Assembly: GCA_001599755.1 (NCBI GenBank) | Contig: BCHX01000003.1 | Coordinates: 4,673,782 to 4,737,781 of the forward strand | Reading direction: 5' to 3' | DNA length: 64,000 nt | Origin: Gliomastix tumulicola | Taxonomy: Eukaryota; Ascomycota; Sordariomycetes; Hypocreales; Bionectriaceae | In this document: one piece after another, positions 23,401 through 33,837 of the stretch | How positions within the stretch are numbered: position 1 is the first letter of the stretch | How the letters are laid out: each line of letters opens with the position of its first letter | Made by a program: the position numbers and the translations under genes | Notes under the pieces: model-generated | The model's input: the letters and a program-made list of their open reading frames with translations, nothing else | Told to the model about the DNA's origin: nothing | Databases searched by the model: none

Positions 23401-24168
23401 GCCGCCATCGCAAGTCTCAGCCCGCAGAACTTTCTCAGCCTGGCGTTGGATCAACTGGGGGCATTCTCTATCGCAGATGAGGTGCTCTTGGAGGCAGCAG
23501 TCCAAGGCTGGGGTTCGCACAAGGACCCAGATCTCGTCCTTCGCCGGCTTGGGCACATTCGATCGGTACCATCAAGAGTAGTCCGGGCAGCAGCAGGATG
23601 TGCCGAAGCGGACACGGTATTGGAATACTTCTATGAGAGCTTCGGCCGAGATATCCAGGTGACGGAGGATGTTATCATCGCGGCGGCACGAGGATCAAAA
23701 CCATACAAAGCACTGAAGGTCCTGTCTTCAAGGTGGGGCAGGGAAGGTCAGATCACCGAGAAGGTCATGATAGAAGCAGCCAGGCTAGGAACTGCACACG
23801 ACGCCGTCTCCAAGAAGGATTTCCTGGTGCTGGACGCAATTCGTCAGGGGTGGGGGATGGACTTGCCAGTCACGGAGAGCGTTGTGGAGGCGGCAGCGGG
23901 CAGCAGGCAAGGAAAAGACGTGCTGGAGTTTCTTGTCGATAGACTAGGGACAGTATGCGAGATCACGGAGCATGCGGTAAAGGCTGCTGCCGCAAATCCA
24001 GAAGGAAAGGAGATCTTGCTTCTGATGATCTGGCGGTGGGGAAAAGACAACATACCCATCACTGAGGCGGTTTTGGAGGCCGCCAGGGGACATTCAAGAG
24101 GTAGGGAGATATTGGCGTTGATCACTGAAAGATGGGGTAGGGATATTCTCCTTGGGGGCAGCAGGTGA
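17485..24168 (+). CDS. Giant HET-domain protein with TPR-like segment and long helical-repeat array
   Basis: The predicted protein is about 2209 aa after removal of a 54-nt intron (18034-18087) that is itself open and a multiple of three. Splicing joins FRRIW to ILQEVALAR, the conserved third HET block. HET blocks: YEALSYVWGD at 53-62, VIWVDAVCINQQD at 97-109, and the RIW/QEVALAR block near 180-195; a NDRVYALLGM motif follows. At about 490-590 there is a kinesin-light-chain-like TPR segment (GPDHPATLETL). From about 635 to the C-terminus the protein is a tandem array of units of roughly 33 aa with the pattern ITxxVVxAAA...LLxxxxxWG, some 45-50 by eye. HET domains trigger cell death in fungal heterokaryon incompatibility; the repeats are presumably a recognition or scaffold surface. 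The gene faces an NLR gene whose stop is only 282 nt away. Confidence 0.88.
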   Translation: MAVTRKQFVYSTLPHDRLVTRLLRLEPSDDQNAIIQCRIFEYNLEPRAEDHQYEALSYVWGDQADTVEIRLNDLAFHITRNLYTALRHLRDRSLERVIWVDAVCINQQDNNEKGLQIQSMASVFGYARQVIVWLGDARDRGDEALRHIHAVARSNDRGDVITDQETHSLLLSLLGREWFRRIWVRTSSPFPRCPICLICPQILQEVALARSILLVCGKATIQGIAFCRGLARLIHLTESNFNLHTRISSLAHLISGAPFRPKYSAQDHSPAAMSRGTLLPELIDRYHNREATIPNDRVYALLGMTSDPMERKKFRPNYDLSWERLLHTLTQHCLGPQVSISVLSPSKVAITGQGTVIGRVVEAKPSTTAHDLQQMTVAIRDAPDALRYEGLWGKRWTVQKTAKAVHPGDIICILHGASQPTLIRASGHSFSVIMIAIMPRRNLQPAVECVTASRSDKRADTERMRDDFNPFSPDRRLSLVWDWDVPSPLAGGSVERYDTPCTGDVSPEERMYEAARIMIDIGEHEKARTLLSTLRESEPTLRHDHPLLLASLDLTSLTYAREEDWEEAIAAFSRALKSRRAVQGPDHPATLETLCRLVMAHARLPDSARQDVFAVRRLVMRVQKGQPLSEGDMQRLLQFRSEALSTLILGQQGCYIPMTSKVIRLLKQHCTVTNAMDILELLLSRCPEELILEDSVVSTILEVFDEPQLRSLFQSWGERIRLTGPVIQTAIGLGDYGVAVLKLLLMQWEGPPTQPLPKDLVLAALRNPKAQKEGVELILKRHVGDIIITDDIAMAILRNMKHGLAILAALESYRGGEVHLKLTSCGLVEVVRSEIHGAATLRALGTLRRHQPLCDDERGITFTTDVLTAAVGNQRQGLEIFKMLAEQRDICDLVTMDVARAAACSVRHGTAIMSLVMQLMGSRFRVTAELVKCAAKNKGDGYGVMLLLHRHHTMSDIELTPDIVETVTKNELFCSLILRLLFNQMKDRIPLTEKALVRCARIGDSEMISALVGQLNGHFRITDKMWTDVLSQSRRIQETLQLLLPHQLSEHVLSDAVLLRLAECDRETLEVVFQHSSQDSKITLHVMKRLARIGGAMRWFHKDLLKTFGNHATFSEGAMAKLIESRIQTDTTSILAQVAHGISITDRIIEAAAASNTDPIGLLKALLPKKRARITQKALENAAVNSQPGTLSMLLGHWGKGSLIPHHVVTLGIQGKSLTEENLSNVLDQFPPGKPLPEEWVTRAARDNPGIFAYLFQRFEDRIDVTSWVVEAAASAGTPEVLSIIWRRRPKDLVVTSRVISSVRNTTVLQWLFKFYGHTIPITGTLVRRLITARMSFSLLRTNRETLLSSALAECCLVTPVQDDILVQLASGNFSASEVKAFLSYSGGDFKVTRWLVYETSLLIARHRSKFKTRLSLWIFLEQLRNDVTIDEDALAAIAERHNEDCMAYVLSRREASPVVTDKIMKAAARNEEYGEAVLAVLLEHFSKETAPATNHVVESVLGFLRSGQSEQHPLVDVDSGLDNWITEYAIAEAVVRREVKSNWRPVAVAFFQHRYGARAANEAILRAFRQGEHLTTLKSLLNQLPHSADLTEQTVIRALRTSDQTLCDFIISEMTACVVITGAIVEAAASTTVTIPAPSAKPAIRSMSSKTITIKSESGAEFLKHYLIRIKHLQGAVEITQEAFVQTARCLDAEMMRLLLSVSKDGVHGDNLRSLLEAASENKVRGQRVAKLLLSEVSSDRLTDSIVTLVAKAFSEDVMLSVLEKLGSSAPISRQVIDAAAKNTHGAGTLRLLRQHQGGNDLASNAKAKDVVENLVVTEDEEHGPESRNTHGLDRETIEAAGTDPISEQILAFIIRHWDASGDNLPMVERVMEVITNTKLPARLTALLLHCRQSEPLTDDILFSRTTADCYDEVDARHIASLLLDLRGEDTPVTEECLKTIASIDLELQRHILEQLVDRFGALPITEEVLEAAIASLSPQNFLSLALDQLGAFSIADEVLLEAAVQGWGSHKDPDLVLRRLGHIRSVPSRVVRAAAGCAEADTVLEYFYESFGRDIQVTEDVIIAAARGSKPYKALKVLSSRWGREGQITEKVMIEAARLGTAHDAVSKKDFLVLDAIRQGWGMDLPVTESVVEAAAGSRQGKDVLEFLVDRLGTVCEITEHAVKAAAANPEGKEILLLMIWRWGKDNIPITEAVLEAARGHSRGREILALITERWGRDILLGGSR

Positions 24169-24450
24169 TCAGTTATGATAAGGTATATGCTAATGAGTTT
24201 GTTGAAATTGTCTTCTCCTCCGCAAAGCGGAAGAAAGAGAAGGAGAGAAGGTCAATAATGAAGATAATGCGTGCATGTTCATTCCCTGGCCTCCCGCGCG
24301 ATCGATTCAATTCTTGAGCTATGGAACCGTATATTTTTGGTGTGTATGTGGCTCAAGGTTTTCTTCCACCACTTACCTCCTCAAACAACAGGACACTATA
24401 ATCCCCAGTTCCTACTGCAACCGGTCCACAGGGAACGAGACGGCATATTC

Positions 24451-27400
24451 CTATGTATACTTGAGGAACCACACCTCCCCTGTATATGCGCTGAAAGCCA
24501 GTGTCGATTCCAAAAGAGCCGAGCTGTATGGCCGATATTGCGCAGGCAACCACAAGACCGCTTCCGTGCCGTTCATAAGCCACTCGCCATCAGATTTGAC
24601 GTGATAATCATTGATAAATGCTGACAGCCGTGATTCTGGCTTGCAATCACTTGCGGGGATCACGGTGTTCTTGAAAAAGCTCGGGCCCAAGGAGAGGCGG
24701 TCTTCGAATCGCTGAGGAATTGCGAATCGCTCAGGAAACTCGTACACGATGCTCCCATCTTTTGTATCTCTGACCCAGCCACCCGAAAACTCGTCCAAAG
24801 CTAGTAGCTGGGTGGCACCATGGAGATAGCTCAGCACTGCTGGTTCATCCCCAAAGCTGCAGACGATCGGCGCATCGGTATTGCTATCAAACACCAAGAG
24901 GTTACCGTTGGTAACATCTTTCATGGCTACCCTTATATGCAGTCCATTCGTAAACAGAGTAGCAAGAGGCGGTCTGAACGGAGCCAATTCGAAGGGGATT
25001 TGGCGAGCCCATTCGCATCTTCCAGTCTTCACATCATGGACGAAAAGGGCATATGCGCCGGCTTCGGGTGTTTGAGCTTGGTCGTGCGACTTTCTCTTGA
25101 CAAAGTACAGAATCCTGGTGCCATCATTTGAAAAGCAAATGAAGTCGCATCCTTCCACGGGAACCGCACGTATGAGTGACCAGTCATCCGTATTGTAGAT
25201 CTCGATCAGGTGTGGACTTTCGGAGGTGAACATGGCGAGGCGCGGCATTACGTCTGATACCGCGTGCGTCTTGCATCGAAAAGACCGAATGGCGGTGCAT
25301 GTCTGCGTATCCAAGACGGTGAGATTGCCTGGCTGGGAAGAAACCAGTATCTTAGAGTTGTTTCCAACGGCCAGTTTTGGTGCGTTTTTGGTAAACATCG
25401 GTTGGCCCAAGGATGAGATTGCCAGCGAATCCCAAATCTTCACGGTCCCATCATCTGAGCCAGTCGCAATGATTCCTTGCGTGGCTGCATAGGCAACGGA
25501 ATTGACAGTGTCATGGTGTGAGGCGACGCGGCGGGGATCGCCTTTCAGATTCCACAGGACAAGGGCACCGTCCTCATCTCCTATGATAAGTTCCGTCTGT
25601 GAGAAGGCCATTGTGGCGACACTCAACGACGAGGAAAGGTCCTCTGTATGCGTGTTATACCCATTTTCCAAATCCCACACCACAATGACTGAGACGATTG
25701 TTGCCCCAGCCAAGATGCGACAATCGGGCGAGAACGCTAGGTATGCCAGATCGTTGGGAGTCTGGGCTTGAAATGACCTCCGGGAACCCTCCCTAGACAT
25801 CTCCCAATCGAAAACTTGAATAATTCTGGACTCGCTCTCTGCAAAGTAACGGCCATTTGGAGAAATTGTGACTGTCTGCGGCAACAATTCCTCATGGTTG
25901 GTAGGCGAAAGGTCAATGGTGTCCACAACGCTTCCATCCCGCCATTCGTATCTCGACACCTTTTTACTGTGATGAACCACGCAGAGCAAGTCCTCAGGCT
26001 CCGAAAATACCATCTCTGAATTCTGCTTCCAGGGACGCGCTGCATCAGCTGGTGGACCAGTGTCGATCATACGCAGCAGCCTGTGAGACTTTAGATCCCA
26101 TATTCGAATGCCAATTTCTGATGATGCTGCGAATTGACCTTCTGCCCCAAACACAATCGCATTGATGTGATGCTCCGGCCATTCAAATTGGCATAGAAGT
26201 TGACTTGATATCGGATCCCAAACTTGGACTGTGCCGTCCCATGAAAGCGCTGCGAGGAGGCCCTGTGCTGAGAAAGCAACCCTCTGAATAGGACTGCCAT
26301 CTACCTCAAACATTTGAGAGCTAGGGCTCAGCCGTAGCTTAGCCAATGGCGCTTGGAGGCTCCATGGTGAAGAGCGGAATGAAGAAAATGTTCGCCCCAA
26401 GATCGAATCCGGCGGTGTAAATACGAGTCCTACGTGGTAGACTTGTAGGGGTGCACGCCGGATACCCAAGCCAAACTGAGACACAAACGCCCAGGCTTCC
26501 TTGAGAAATGAGAGTATCTCGGTTCCGTTTTGCGACTATTTTTTTTTTTTTGGTGCGGCATGTGTTAGCGGCCCAAGATCAAGCCGAGGTTGTACACTAT
26601 CTGTAAGGAAGGGTATGCTCTTACATCAGTGATTAGTTGCAGCTCATACAGCATTCTCACGGCGTCTCCCCACTTGTCTATCCAGGCCAATGCCTCGAGC
26701 CACATCAAGAAGCTTGATTTGAGGAGCCTGTGTGTCTCGTCGTCATTCATGATGGCCTCGCCGCTCGCTTTCAAATGAGAAACCCAGTAAAGGCATGCGT
26801 ATCGTAGTTCGGGTGCCAGTTTCCCCTCAACTTGCTCCGGAGGCATATCCGACCGTTGAAAGCCCGGTGCGTTGACTTCGCAAATATCCTTCTTCAACCT
26901 CGTTCGAAGCACTCGGTTACAACATGCTGCCAGCTCCTTGTGTGTCTGCCAGTGGCTGATTTGAAACTCCTGCGGGGCAGAGGAACCCAGCAGAAAGTCT
27001 GGAAGAGACAGGTGAAACGGCTTAATGGGAGCTTCGAGGTTCGAGATGTCTAGGACTTCACCGAGCTGGGCCACACAAAGCTGGATCTTCCTCTTCTCAA
27101 TCCCCAAGAGCTCGGATAGACACTGCGTGTTCAGATGGTCAAACATGACGACGATGGGCCCGATGATTCTCTGGAACGTCTTGCCGGAGCCTGGCCTCAG
27201 CTTTTTCAAGACCTGATTATAGATGATATCGACACCTTCCAATCCGCCACTGTCATTGCTCAGGATGCCTTTGGCGGTATCCATCGGCGTTTCCAATGAG
27301 TCATCTGCTGCTATCATGCGGCACATGGTCGCGGCGGCGATGAAGAGGGGGTGGGCGAGATCAGTCAGTCGATTCAATGTCTCGTTATCAGGCCAACCTG

Positions 27401-29278
27401 TATCATCTTCGAATCCCATGACCGTATGCCTCTCATTGATAGCGGCAAGCTGAGATGCAAGATAGGTGCGGATGTCTTGCTTTGTCACAGCCTCGTCTAA
27501 GCTGTGTAAAAGCACCAAATGCGTGCCCTCCAGTCTAGATGTCAAGAGGCGGATATGCCAGTCAGGGCGTGAAGTGATGAAGTACTTCAGTCTGGTCTTT
27601 GTAAGTTGGGGGATGATGACCTCCAGATCTGACAGGTCACACTCGTCGAGAGCATCCATCACAACCACGAGGTCCCTGGCGATGTCGTTGTTTGGCGTCT
27701 GCTGCTTGTTCAGAGGATCTGCGAGCAGCGTCGTAAACTGCCTCGGGATGTTTTTGCTCGCAATATCAGGCTCGTCTTTCAAGATGTTGCTGATATGCCT
27801 GAGCATAAACGGGAACCTCACGGCAAGCTGATGCGCAATGGTGAGAAAGAACTTCTTGCCATGCGCACGGTCACCTTCACCCCTCTTAAAGAAGAAGCTC
27901 CCTGCCAGGCGGCCTTGCTGGTGCAAGATATCTGCGACCGTGCGAGAGATAGTTGATTTGCCGGTGCCTGCAAGCCCCTCAAGCCAGAACACCGGATGCT
28001 CGCTGTTCGTGGTCGCCCATTCGTGAATCTCCTTCAACAGGTCTACCCGTGTCTCTTCATGACAGACGAGGACTTCTTTGTGATCAAGCTGATCGAAGCC
28101 TGCTGTATCGACGGGCTTGAGGGCCGACAAAATCTTCTCTTTGTACAGGAAGTCACTAGAATTTGTTAAGCCAACGACACTCGGAAGACGTGACGATACG
28201 CGAGCCAAACTCACATTGGCTGCTCCAAGCTAGCGTGGAGCTGTGTGATCTCTTGCAGCACCTGCTCGGTCTTTTCCCGCTGATCGTCCCTCTCATTGCG
28301 TGTGACCTGACTCTGACAGTCCGCTCCAGCCTGTTGTAGGCTTTTTTCACTGCCTTGGAGATTCTGCAGGTGCCTGCCCACAATGACGGTGTCATAGGGC
28401 GCTGTGACATGCTTCAGTGCTTGACCTTTGCCATCAATCCGGTCGACACAGGCCAGAAGCTTCAAAGCATTGGTATAGATGTCAATCATGGCCTGCTTCA
28501 AGTGTCTTAGGGTGGCCTGGGCCTCATCTGTGGCGAGAGGCGTTGCAAGGAAGAGCGTGGCATAGAGGTCGCATCGCGCAAAGAGGGACGTGATGGTAGC
28601 TATTGATTCAGCCATCTTGTTGTCAATTTCGATCCCAGCGGTCAAGGTCTAGACTATTTTTAGCATTCATTCATGGACGCCAGACATGACGAGAGAGCAC
28701 AGATAAAAGTAACGTACAGTGAGGGTGAATCGCACTGCTGCCCATGGGAGAGCTGCGTGCACAGGATCAAAGTTGACCCCCACGTCGCCGACAATCAAAA
28801 ATCTGTTGAGGATATTGACGGCAGTTTCGTAGTAGCCACGCACTTGACTCCGTGTCTGCGTGTCATGCTGATTCTTCATTGCGCTGTCGAGGTAGCCGGA
28901 GACGCGCTCAATGTCATCGAGTGGGCGATGATTGACCTCGATCATCCCTTGGAGTTTATGCGCAAAAGCCAGGGCTCGCTGCGAGTCTTTATCTGTCGAT
29001 TGCCCTAGGCTTGCCAAGGCTTCCTCCCAGATAGCCTGCGCGATCTTCGGCGTGGGAGGTGCATCTGCATCGTTGCCTACGCTACCAGACTCCGGAGCAG
29101 CATTCGCGACGGTGCTCGGGGGAGACGATGTCTGCGCGTCCGAGATAGAACGAGTAGAGGCAACGTTGGGATCACGAGAAGCCGATGGCTGCGTTGATGA
29201 TGAGGCCCGCGATACATCCTTGGGCCTGAATCCGAGACGGCGCCTCCAGACATCACGGTTCCGCTTGTTGTCCGACAT
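24451..29278 (-). CDS. NLR-type protein: NACHT-N-terminal domain, NACHT NTPase, WD40 repeats
   Basis: Four exons, 29278-28718, 28648-28215, 28155-26625 and 26535-24451, give 1536 aa. The introns are 69, 59 and 89 nt; the last has a GCTAAC branch site and an A-rich end. Residues 1-330 match the N-terminal domain of fungal NWD NLRs (patterns IWEEALASLG and ALPWAAVRF), after a Ser/Pro-rich start. The NACHT domain has Walker A GLAGTGKST near 392 and Walker B LVVVMDALDECD near 494, plus an ITSRPD sensor. From about residue 880 to about 1400 come divergent WD40 units (WDGTVQVWD, IGIRIWDL, DGALVLWNL, DGTVKIWD). Family knowledge: signal-responsive STAND ATPase regulating heterokaryon incompatibility or defence. 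The WD repeats are diverged, unlike the near-identical, fast-evolving repeats of HET-E-type NLRs. It lies tail-to-tail with the HET gene. Confidence 0.92.
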
Positions 29279-30235
29279 AACGTCCTTAACGGTTCCGAAG
29301 ATGCAGATATTCCTCGATAGCGACGAACATCGAGAGGCAGAGAAGGGATGGATCGAGTGATGCTTGACGCGGGGCTCTTCAGTCAATCATGACTTCATCA
29401 CGGGCGTGGGTTTGATGAATTGAGAAGATGAAGTTTTCCCCGCCCCGAGCTCACCACAGGACGTGTTTTGGGCGAACCAGAGAAGGCAGCCGGCCCCATC
29501 ATGCAAGGTGGCATCGGGCTGGGCTGTTGGGCGTCCTACAGAGTCGGGCAGCGCTTATGCATGGCGGTCTCGTGGTGTCGGGGGCGATGTTGGCATTGAC
29601 GCCTGGATGATTGGGCTTATCGTGAGAATGGAGCAAACAACTCTCGATAGGTGTATTGAGATGCTTACGAATGGTTTGACAGCACGAGCTGCCTCACATT
29701 TAGATTGACATGGTATAGAAGCAAGGGGACCTGACGAACAGGCACCGATCCTTCTGATGGGCAAATACAGGGGTCGCCACCGAACTGAGCCCTGCACAAC
29801 GCTGGTGTTTCCAGCTTCCATCCACCATTATCCCCAAATATCTTCAGACTGCCAACACAGCGAGCCGGTCACGCCTAGATGTACAGATAATAGTAGCGTG
29901 AAGCTAAACCATACCAGAGGCTTTAGAAGGGAGCTTATGGAAGCCGGTCACATTGAGAAATGCGTAGAAAGCGCCCTCATGGCGTCTGGTCCGTTCGGCA
30001 TCTTAGCGGATTTTCGGTACTCCGGGAATGTGCGTTCTCCATCGAAGACGACGGTTGGCTCAATACAAGACCAGGTCGCCGACCAACTTAGACGAAGCCT
30101 GATGCTTACCAAAGGGCTCTGATTTGTCAAAGTCGGACATCCGTCTAGACTTTGTCTCCCGCTAAGATGGAAAGAATAGCCAGGGGCGACCAGGAGACGC
30201 AGAATACGAGCATCCTTACAGTGAGGGGGAGGATG
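29279..30235. other. Intergenic region, divergent promoters of NLR and NmrA genes
   Basis: No supported coding sequence. The right end carries the TATA box of the NmrA-like gene. Confidence 0.5.
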
Positions 30236-30243
30236 TATAAAAG
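30236..30243 (+). promoter_or_regulatory. TATA box of the NmrA-like gene
   Basis: A perfect TATAAAAG lies 120 nt upstream of the ATG at 30356. Confidence 0.65.
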
Positions 30244-30355
30244 GCCACCAAGCAGCCCTTGACACACGGATGAGAGAGCAGAGCACCACGCATCGCTTCC
30301 ATCGACTCAACCAGCTTTCAAACGCATCCAGATTCACCACGAGACATTCAAAATC

Positions 30356-31423
30356 ATGTCCAAGACAATCGTCATCACGGGCGCCACCGGCGCTCAGGTA
30401 CGCCTCTCCAGCGGCGGACTTGCCATCGACACAGTCATAATGTAGCGTCACTGACAATCACAGGGCGGATCTGTTGCTCGCACATTCGTCAAACTTCCCG
30501 GATGGCGCGTCCGCGGCATCACGCGCAACCCTTCGAGTGAGGCCGCCAAGGCCATAGCAGCGCAGGGCGTGGAGGTGGTTCAAGGTGACCTCGATGACAA
30601 GGCATCTCTCATCCGCGCGTTCCAGGGCGCGACCGTCATCTTCTCCAACACGGACTACTTCGCCCACCTGTTCCAGGCCATCGGAAACCCAGATGTCCTG
30701 TCCGCCGGCCAGAGCGCCCCCGCGTACGGGTACGAGCGCGAGGTCGCGCAGGGCATGAACATCGCCGCGGCCGCCGAGGACCCGTCCGTCCTCAAGACGC
30801 TCGAGCGCTTCATCCTCTCCTCGCTCAGCGACGCCACCAAGTGGAGCGGCGGCAAGTACACGACCGTCTTCCACTTCGACTCCAAGGCCGAGATGATCCG
30901 CCAGACGCACGAGCGCTGCCCCGGCGTCACGGCGCGCATGAGCAACATGCAGATGGGCCACTACGCCGAGAACTGGCGGGTCTTTGCCAAGATGGCGCCG
31001 CGGAAGCAGCCCGACGGTACCTTCCTCCTGGCCCGGACGACGCCGACGAGCTACGATATGCCGTTCGTCGTGGCGCGTCGGGACACGGGGCCGTTCGTGA
31101 AGGCGCTGCTTGACCTGCCCATCGGGAAGACGCTCTTGGCCGTGTCGGCGTACATGAAGATGGACGACTATGCCGAGCTTTGGGGACGCGTGAACGGCGT
31201 CAAGACGACGTACAAGGTGACCTCGAACGATGAGTTTTTCGGGGACGTGCCGCCGGCTATGGGGGTTGAGCTGCGTGACGGGTTCGACTATATGCATGAG
31301 TTTGGATTCAGCGGCGGGGATCCGGATGTCCTCACGCCGAAGCAGCTGGACTTTGAGGTGCCCGTCACGTCGCTGGAGGATTGGATCCGGGATGAGGACT
31401 GGTCGTCGATTCTGAACGCGTGA
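30356..31423 (+). CDS. NmrA-like NAD(P)-binding protein
   Basis: Exon 1 (30356-30397) encodes the nucleotide-binding loop start TIVITGATGAQ. A 66-nt intron (30398-30463) follows, then exon 2 (30464-31423), for 333 aa. The spliced N-terminus reads TGATGAQGGSVA, a GxxGxxG Rossmann motif of the atypical SDR/NmrA family, followed by the WRVRGITRNPSS loop that contacts NADP phosphate and by the VVQGDLDD motif. There is no canonical YxxxK pair where classical SDRs have it. Members act as NADP sensors in nitrogen metabolite repression, or as reductases (isoflavone-reductase-like, HSCARG-like). This one is a stand-alone cytosolic protein and could be either. The strong TATA box upstream fits a regulated gene. 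Confidence 0.9.
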
Positions 31424-31819
31424 GGGCAGACGGCCCAAGGGTTAGGCTATCAACCGTGCGCATTGTATCTTTAGGCAGCTTGAGGACCCAAAGGAAGATG
31501 TATATGGACCGAAAATGGGCATAATATAGGAGGAGCAGATGGAATATAGCGGTGTTGCCGAGACCATGCCCTCCCTGTCCTGACAGCGGTCCCTCCAGTA
31601 AAGATCCAGGGGGGCGTTTTCGCGCGGAAAATTATTATTCCCTCGCTTGATGAGCCGAAAACGGCAGACCCGCAGGGCCCGCTCCATGCCCTCTGACGTA
31701 GTAGGTGGGCAGCACCTCTGAAGGTTATCACCGACCAAGAATACTCCCTAGTAGTAAGTAATCATGCCCTCGACAACCACACGCACCGCACGCACGAATT
31801 CGAATTCGGCCCATCAGTC
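31424..31819. other. Intergenic region between NmrA-like and AhpD-like genes
   Basis: No coding frame is supported in these 396 nt. Confidence 0.5.
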
Positions 31820-32557
31820 ATGGCGACGGCTCTGCCAGTGGTAGACCCGGTCTACGAGCAAGGTCTCAAGAACCTCTTTCAGGACGTCGAGGACCGGTTC
31901 AGCGCCACGGATCTGGGGCCCGACCGCTGGTACATCCTGGCCATCGCGTGCCTGGCCGCCAGCCCCGACCCCGAGGCCGCCCGCTCGCTCTACCTCTTCG
32001 TCACGGGGAAGCCCGAGTACCAGGAGCCCGAGGCTCGTCAGAGGCTCGTCCGCCGCCTACGCGAGGCACTCTTCAAGTGCATCTGCCTCGTCGGCGTCTG
32101 CAAGCCCATCGAGGCTGTGCTCGCCATCAGCCAGGTCGAGCGGCCCGAGGACAAGGAGTTCAGCTGCACGCGCGAGGGGTGGCAGGCCGACGAGGCCAAC
32201 CACGAGCGCGCCCTCAGCTGGTTCCGACAGGTGTACACGCGCAACGCCACCGACACCATGGGCTTGTTCGACGCCCACAAGGACTTCGCCTGGGTCTCGT
32301 CCGAGATTACTTACGGCCTATTCCTGTCGGACCGACAAGTTCTGGACGACATTGAGACGCAGCTCGTCGTTCTCCCGGCCATCATGAGCCAGAACCTGCG
32401 CCTCGAGACGCATTGGCACATCCGTGGCACGCGGCGCATTGGAGTGTCCAAGGCGGACACGCAGGTGGTGTGGGATGCGGTGCAGGCCATTTCCAAGTTC
32501 TTTGAAGTTCCGCTGAACCGCGTGCCCACGATTGACGAGGTCGAGTCGGATGTTTGA
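31820..32557 (+). CDS. AhpD/carboxymuconolactone-decarboxylase-like protein
   Basis: A single exon encodes 245 aa. The all-helical sequence with EALFKCICLVGVCKPIEAVLAISQ-type helices resembles fungal members of the AhpD-like/CMD superfamily. In place of the CxxC-x3-H redox site of true AhpD there is CICLVGVCKP, so peroxidase activity is doubtful. No signal peptide is seen. It lies downstream of, and collinear with, the NmrA-like gene (396 nt gap). Function in fungi is unassigned; the family call is by pattern and moderately secure, any reaction is not. Confidence 0.7.
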   Translation: MATALPVVDPVYEQGLKNLFQDVEDRFSATDLGPDRWYILAIACLAASPDPEAARSLYLFVTGKPEYQEPEARQRLVRRLREALFKCICLVGVCKPIEAVLAISQVERPEDKEFSCTREGWQADEANHERALSWFRQVYTRNATDTMGLFDAHKDFAWVSSEITYGLFLSDRQVLDDIETQLVVLPAIMSQNLRLETHWHIRGTRRIGVSKADTQVVWDAVQAISKFFEVPLNRVPTIDEVESDV

Positions 32558-33837
32558 TGTCGGTCAAGCGTTTCAAGTCAACAACCATGCACTCACTACA
32601 CGTCCATGGCTGCCTGGATATTCAAATCACGGTCGAGCCACCTTCCAGACCCCATGCTAACGCTGCGCCGTGGCTTCAACCCTCCATCTCACCGCAAGAC
32701 CTCATCGTGTGCGTACTTTGTTATAGAAGCCCCCGTCGCTGCTGATCCTGTCACTTTAGAGGATCGAGACCAGCCCTGGGCTATCCCTGCTGGACAGGGC
32801 TGGGCATCGGATCGCAAAGTCGCCTCGCTCGCCTCGGATTAGGCGTCATAAAGGGAACGGACTGGCTCGACTGCTCTCCAGACTCCGTGGGCGTGGGCGG
32901 AACTGGATGGTCTCGTGAAGCGAGCGGCTGCATCAGTATTATTGCTGTCTTTTCGGAGTTGCTGGTTCAATGCTACATTTTGCCACTGCTTGCGGATGTG
33001 CCTGTTTCCTCGCCCAGATTGCTGCCCGGATTGAGGCATGCCTGGATGACGCTTCGTAGTGATGCCCAGGGAGTGAGTCGGAGTGTAGCCCTGCATTCAA
33101 GGGACGGTCCATGGTCGTAAAATTGTAAATCGAGGGACCTGAAACTCATGGGCTGCCTTATTGAGACCATATTCTGAGTGCGCAAGTGGTCTCATCCGTT
33201 TTTGCCTCGCGGTTGAATATCTCGCTCCGTTGGGGCTGATTGTGAGCCAAGATCTTCCCCACGTTCTCAGCAATAGCCTGAAGAAGCATCACCTTTCAAT
33301 GCTCAGTGAGTAACGAATGAAATCGTTGACGAGAAAAGAAAAATGACACAATGCCACCAAGAGAAACAAATCTGATGAGAACATAGCCATTAATGAAGCC
33401 CGCGTAGTCTCGAAACCCGGATTGAAGTCTGCCTTTTCAATCAGGAAGAGTCGTGTAGGGTAGGCGCTGGCTGGCGGAATCGCTCGTCTCCCTTGAAATC
33501 GGCCTTGGTCATCCAGCGCCATACCGACTGCGATGTCCAGGCCGCCTCGGCTGCTCATGACGGGACGTCCCAAAACTCTGGTACGCGAGGAGTGAATTTC
33601 ATAGGAGCGGGGGGCGACCCGATACAGTCATTACAGCTACGGTACGGGGCAAACGTCACAAGATGAGGGACAAATGCATGATTGTATGGCTTTTATTTTG
33701 CCACTAAGAAGCCCCGATGTGCTGTCCTATGCTACATCAACGCCGTTTTGAATGTCCTGTGCAAAAGTCCCATTGCTCCAAGGTCGTTTCCGCTCGTTAC
33801 CCAGTTCCAAACAGCCACCCCTCCCTCCGACTCGCAT
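32558..33837. other. Intergenic region
   Basis: About 1.3 kb between convergent gene ends. I see no coding frame with protein-like composition and no RNA gene. Confidence 0.5.

Noticed and set aside
30458..31438. 326-codon open frame antisense to the NmrA-like gene
   Set aside because: Arg/Leu/His-rich shadow of a well-supported Rossmann protein.
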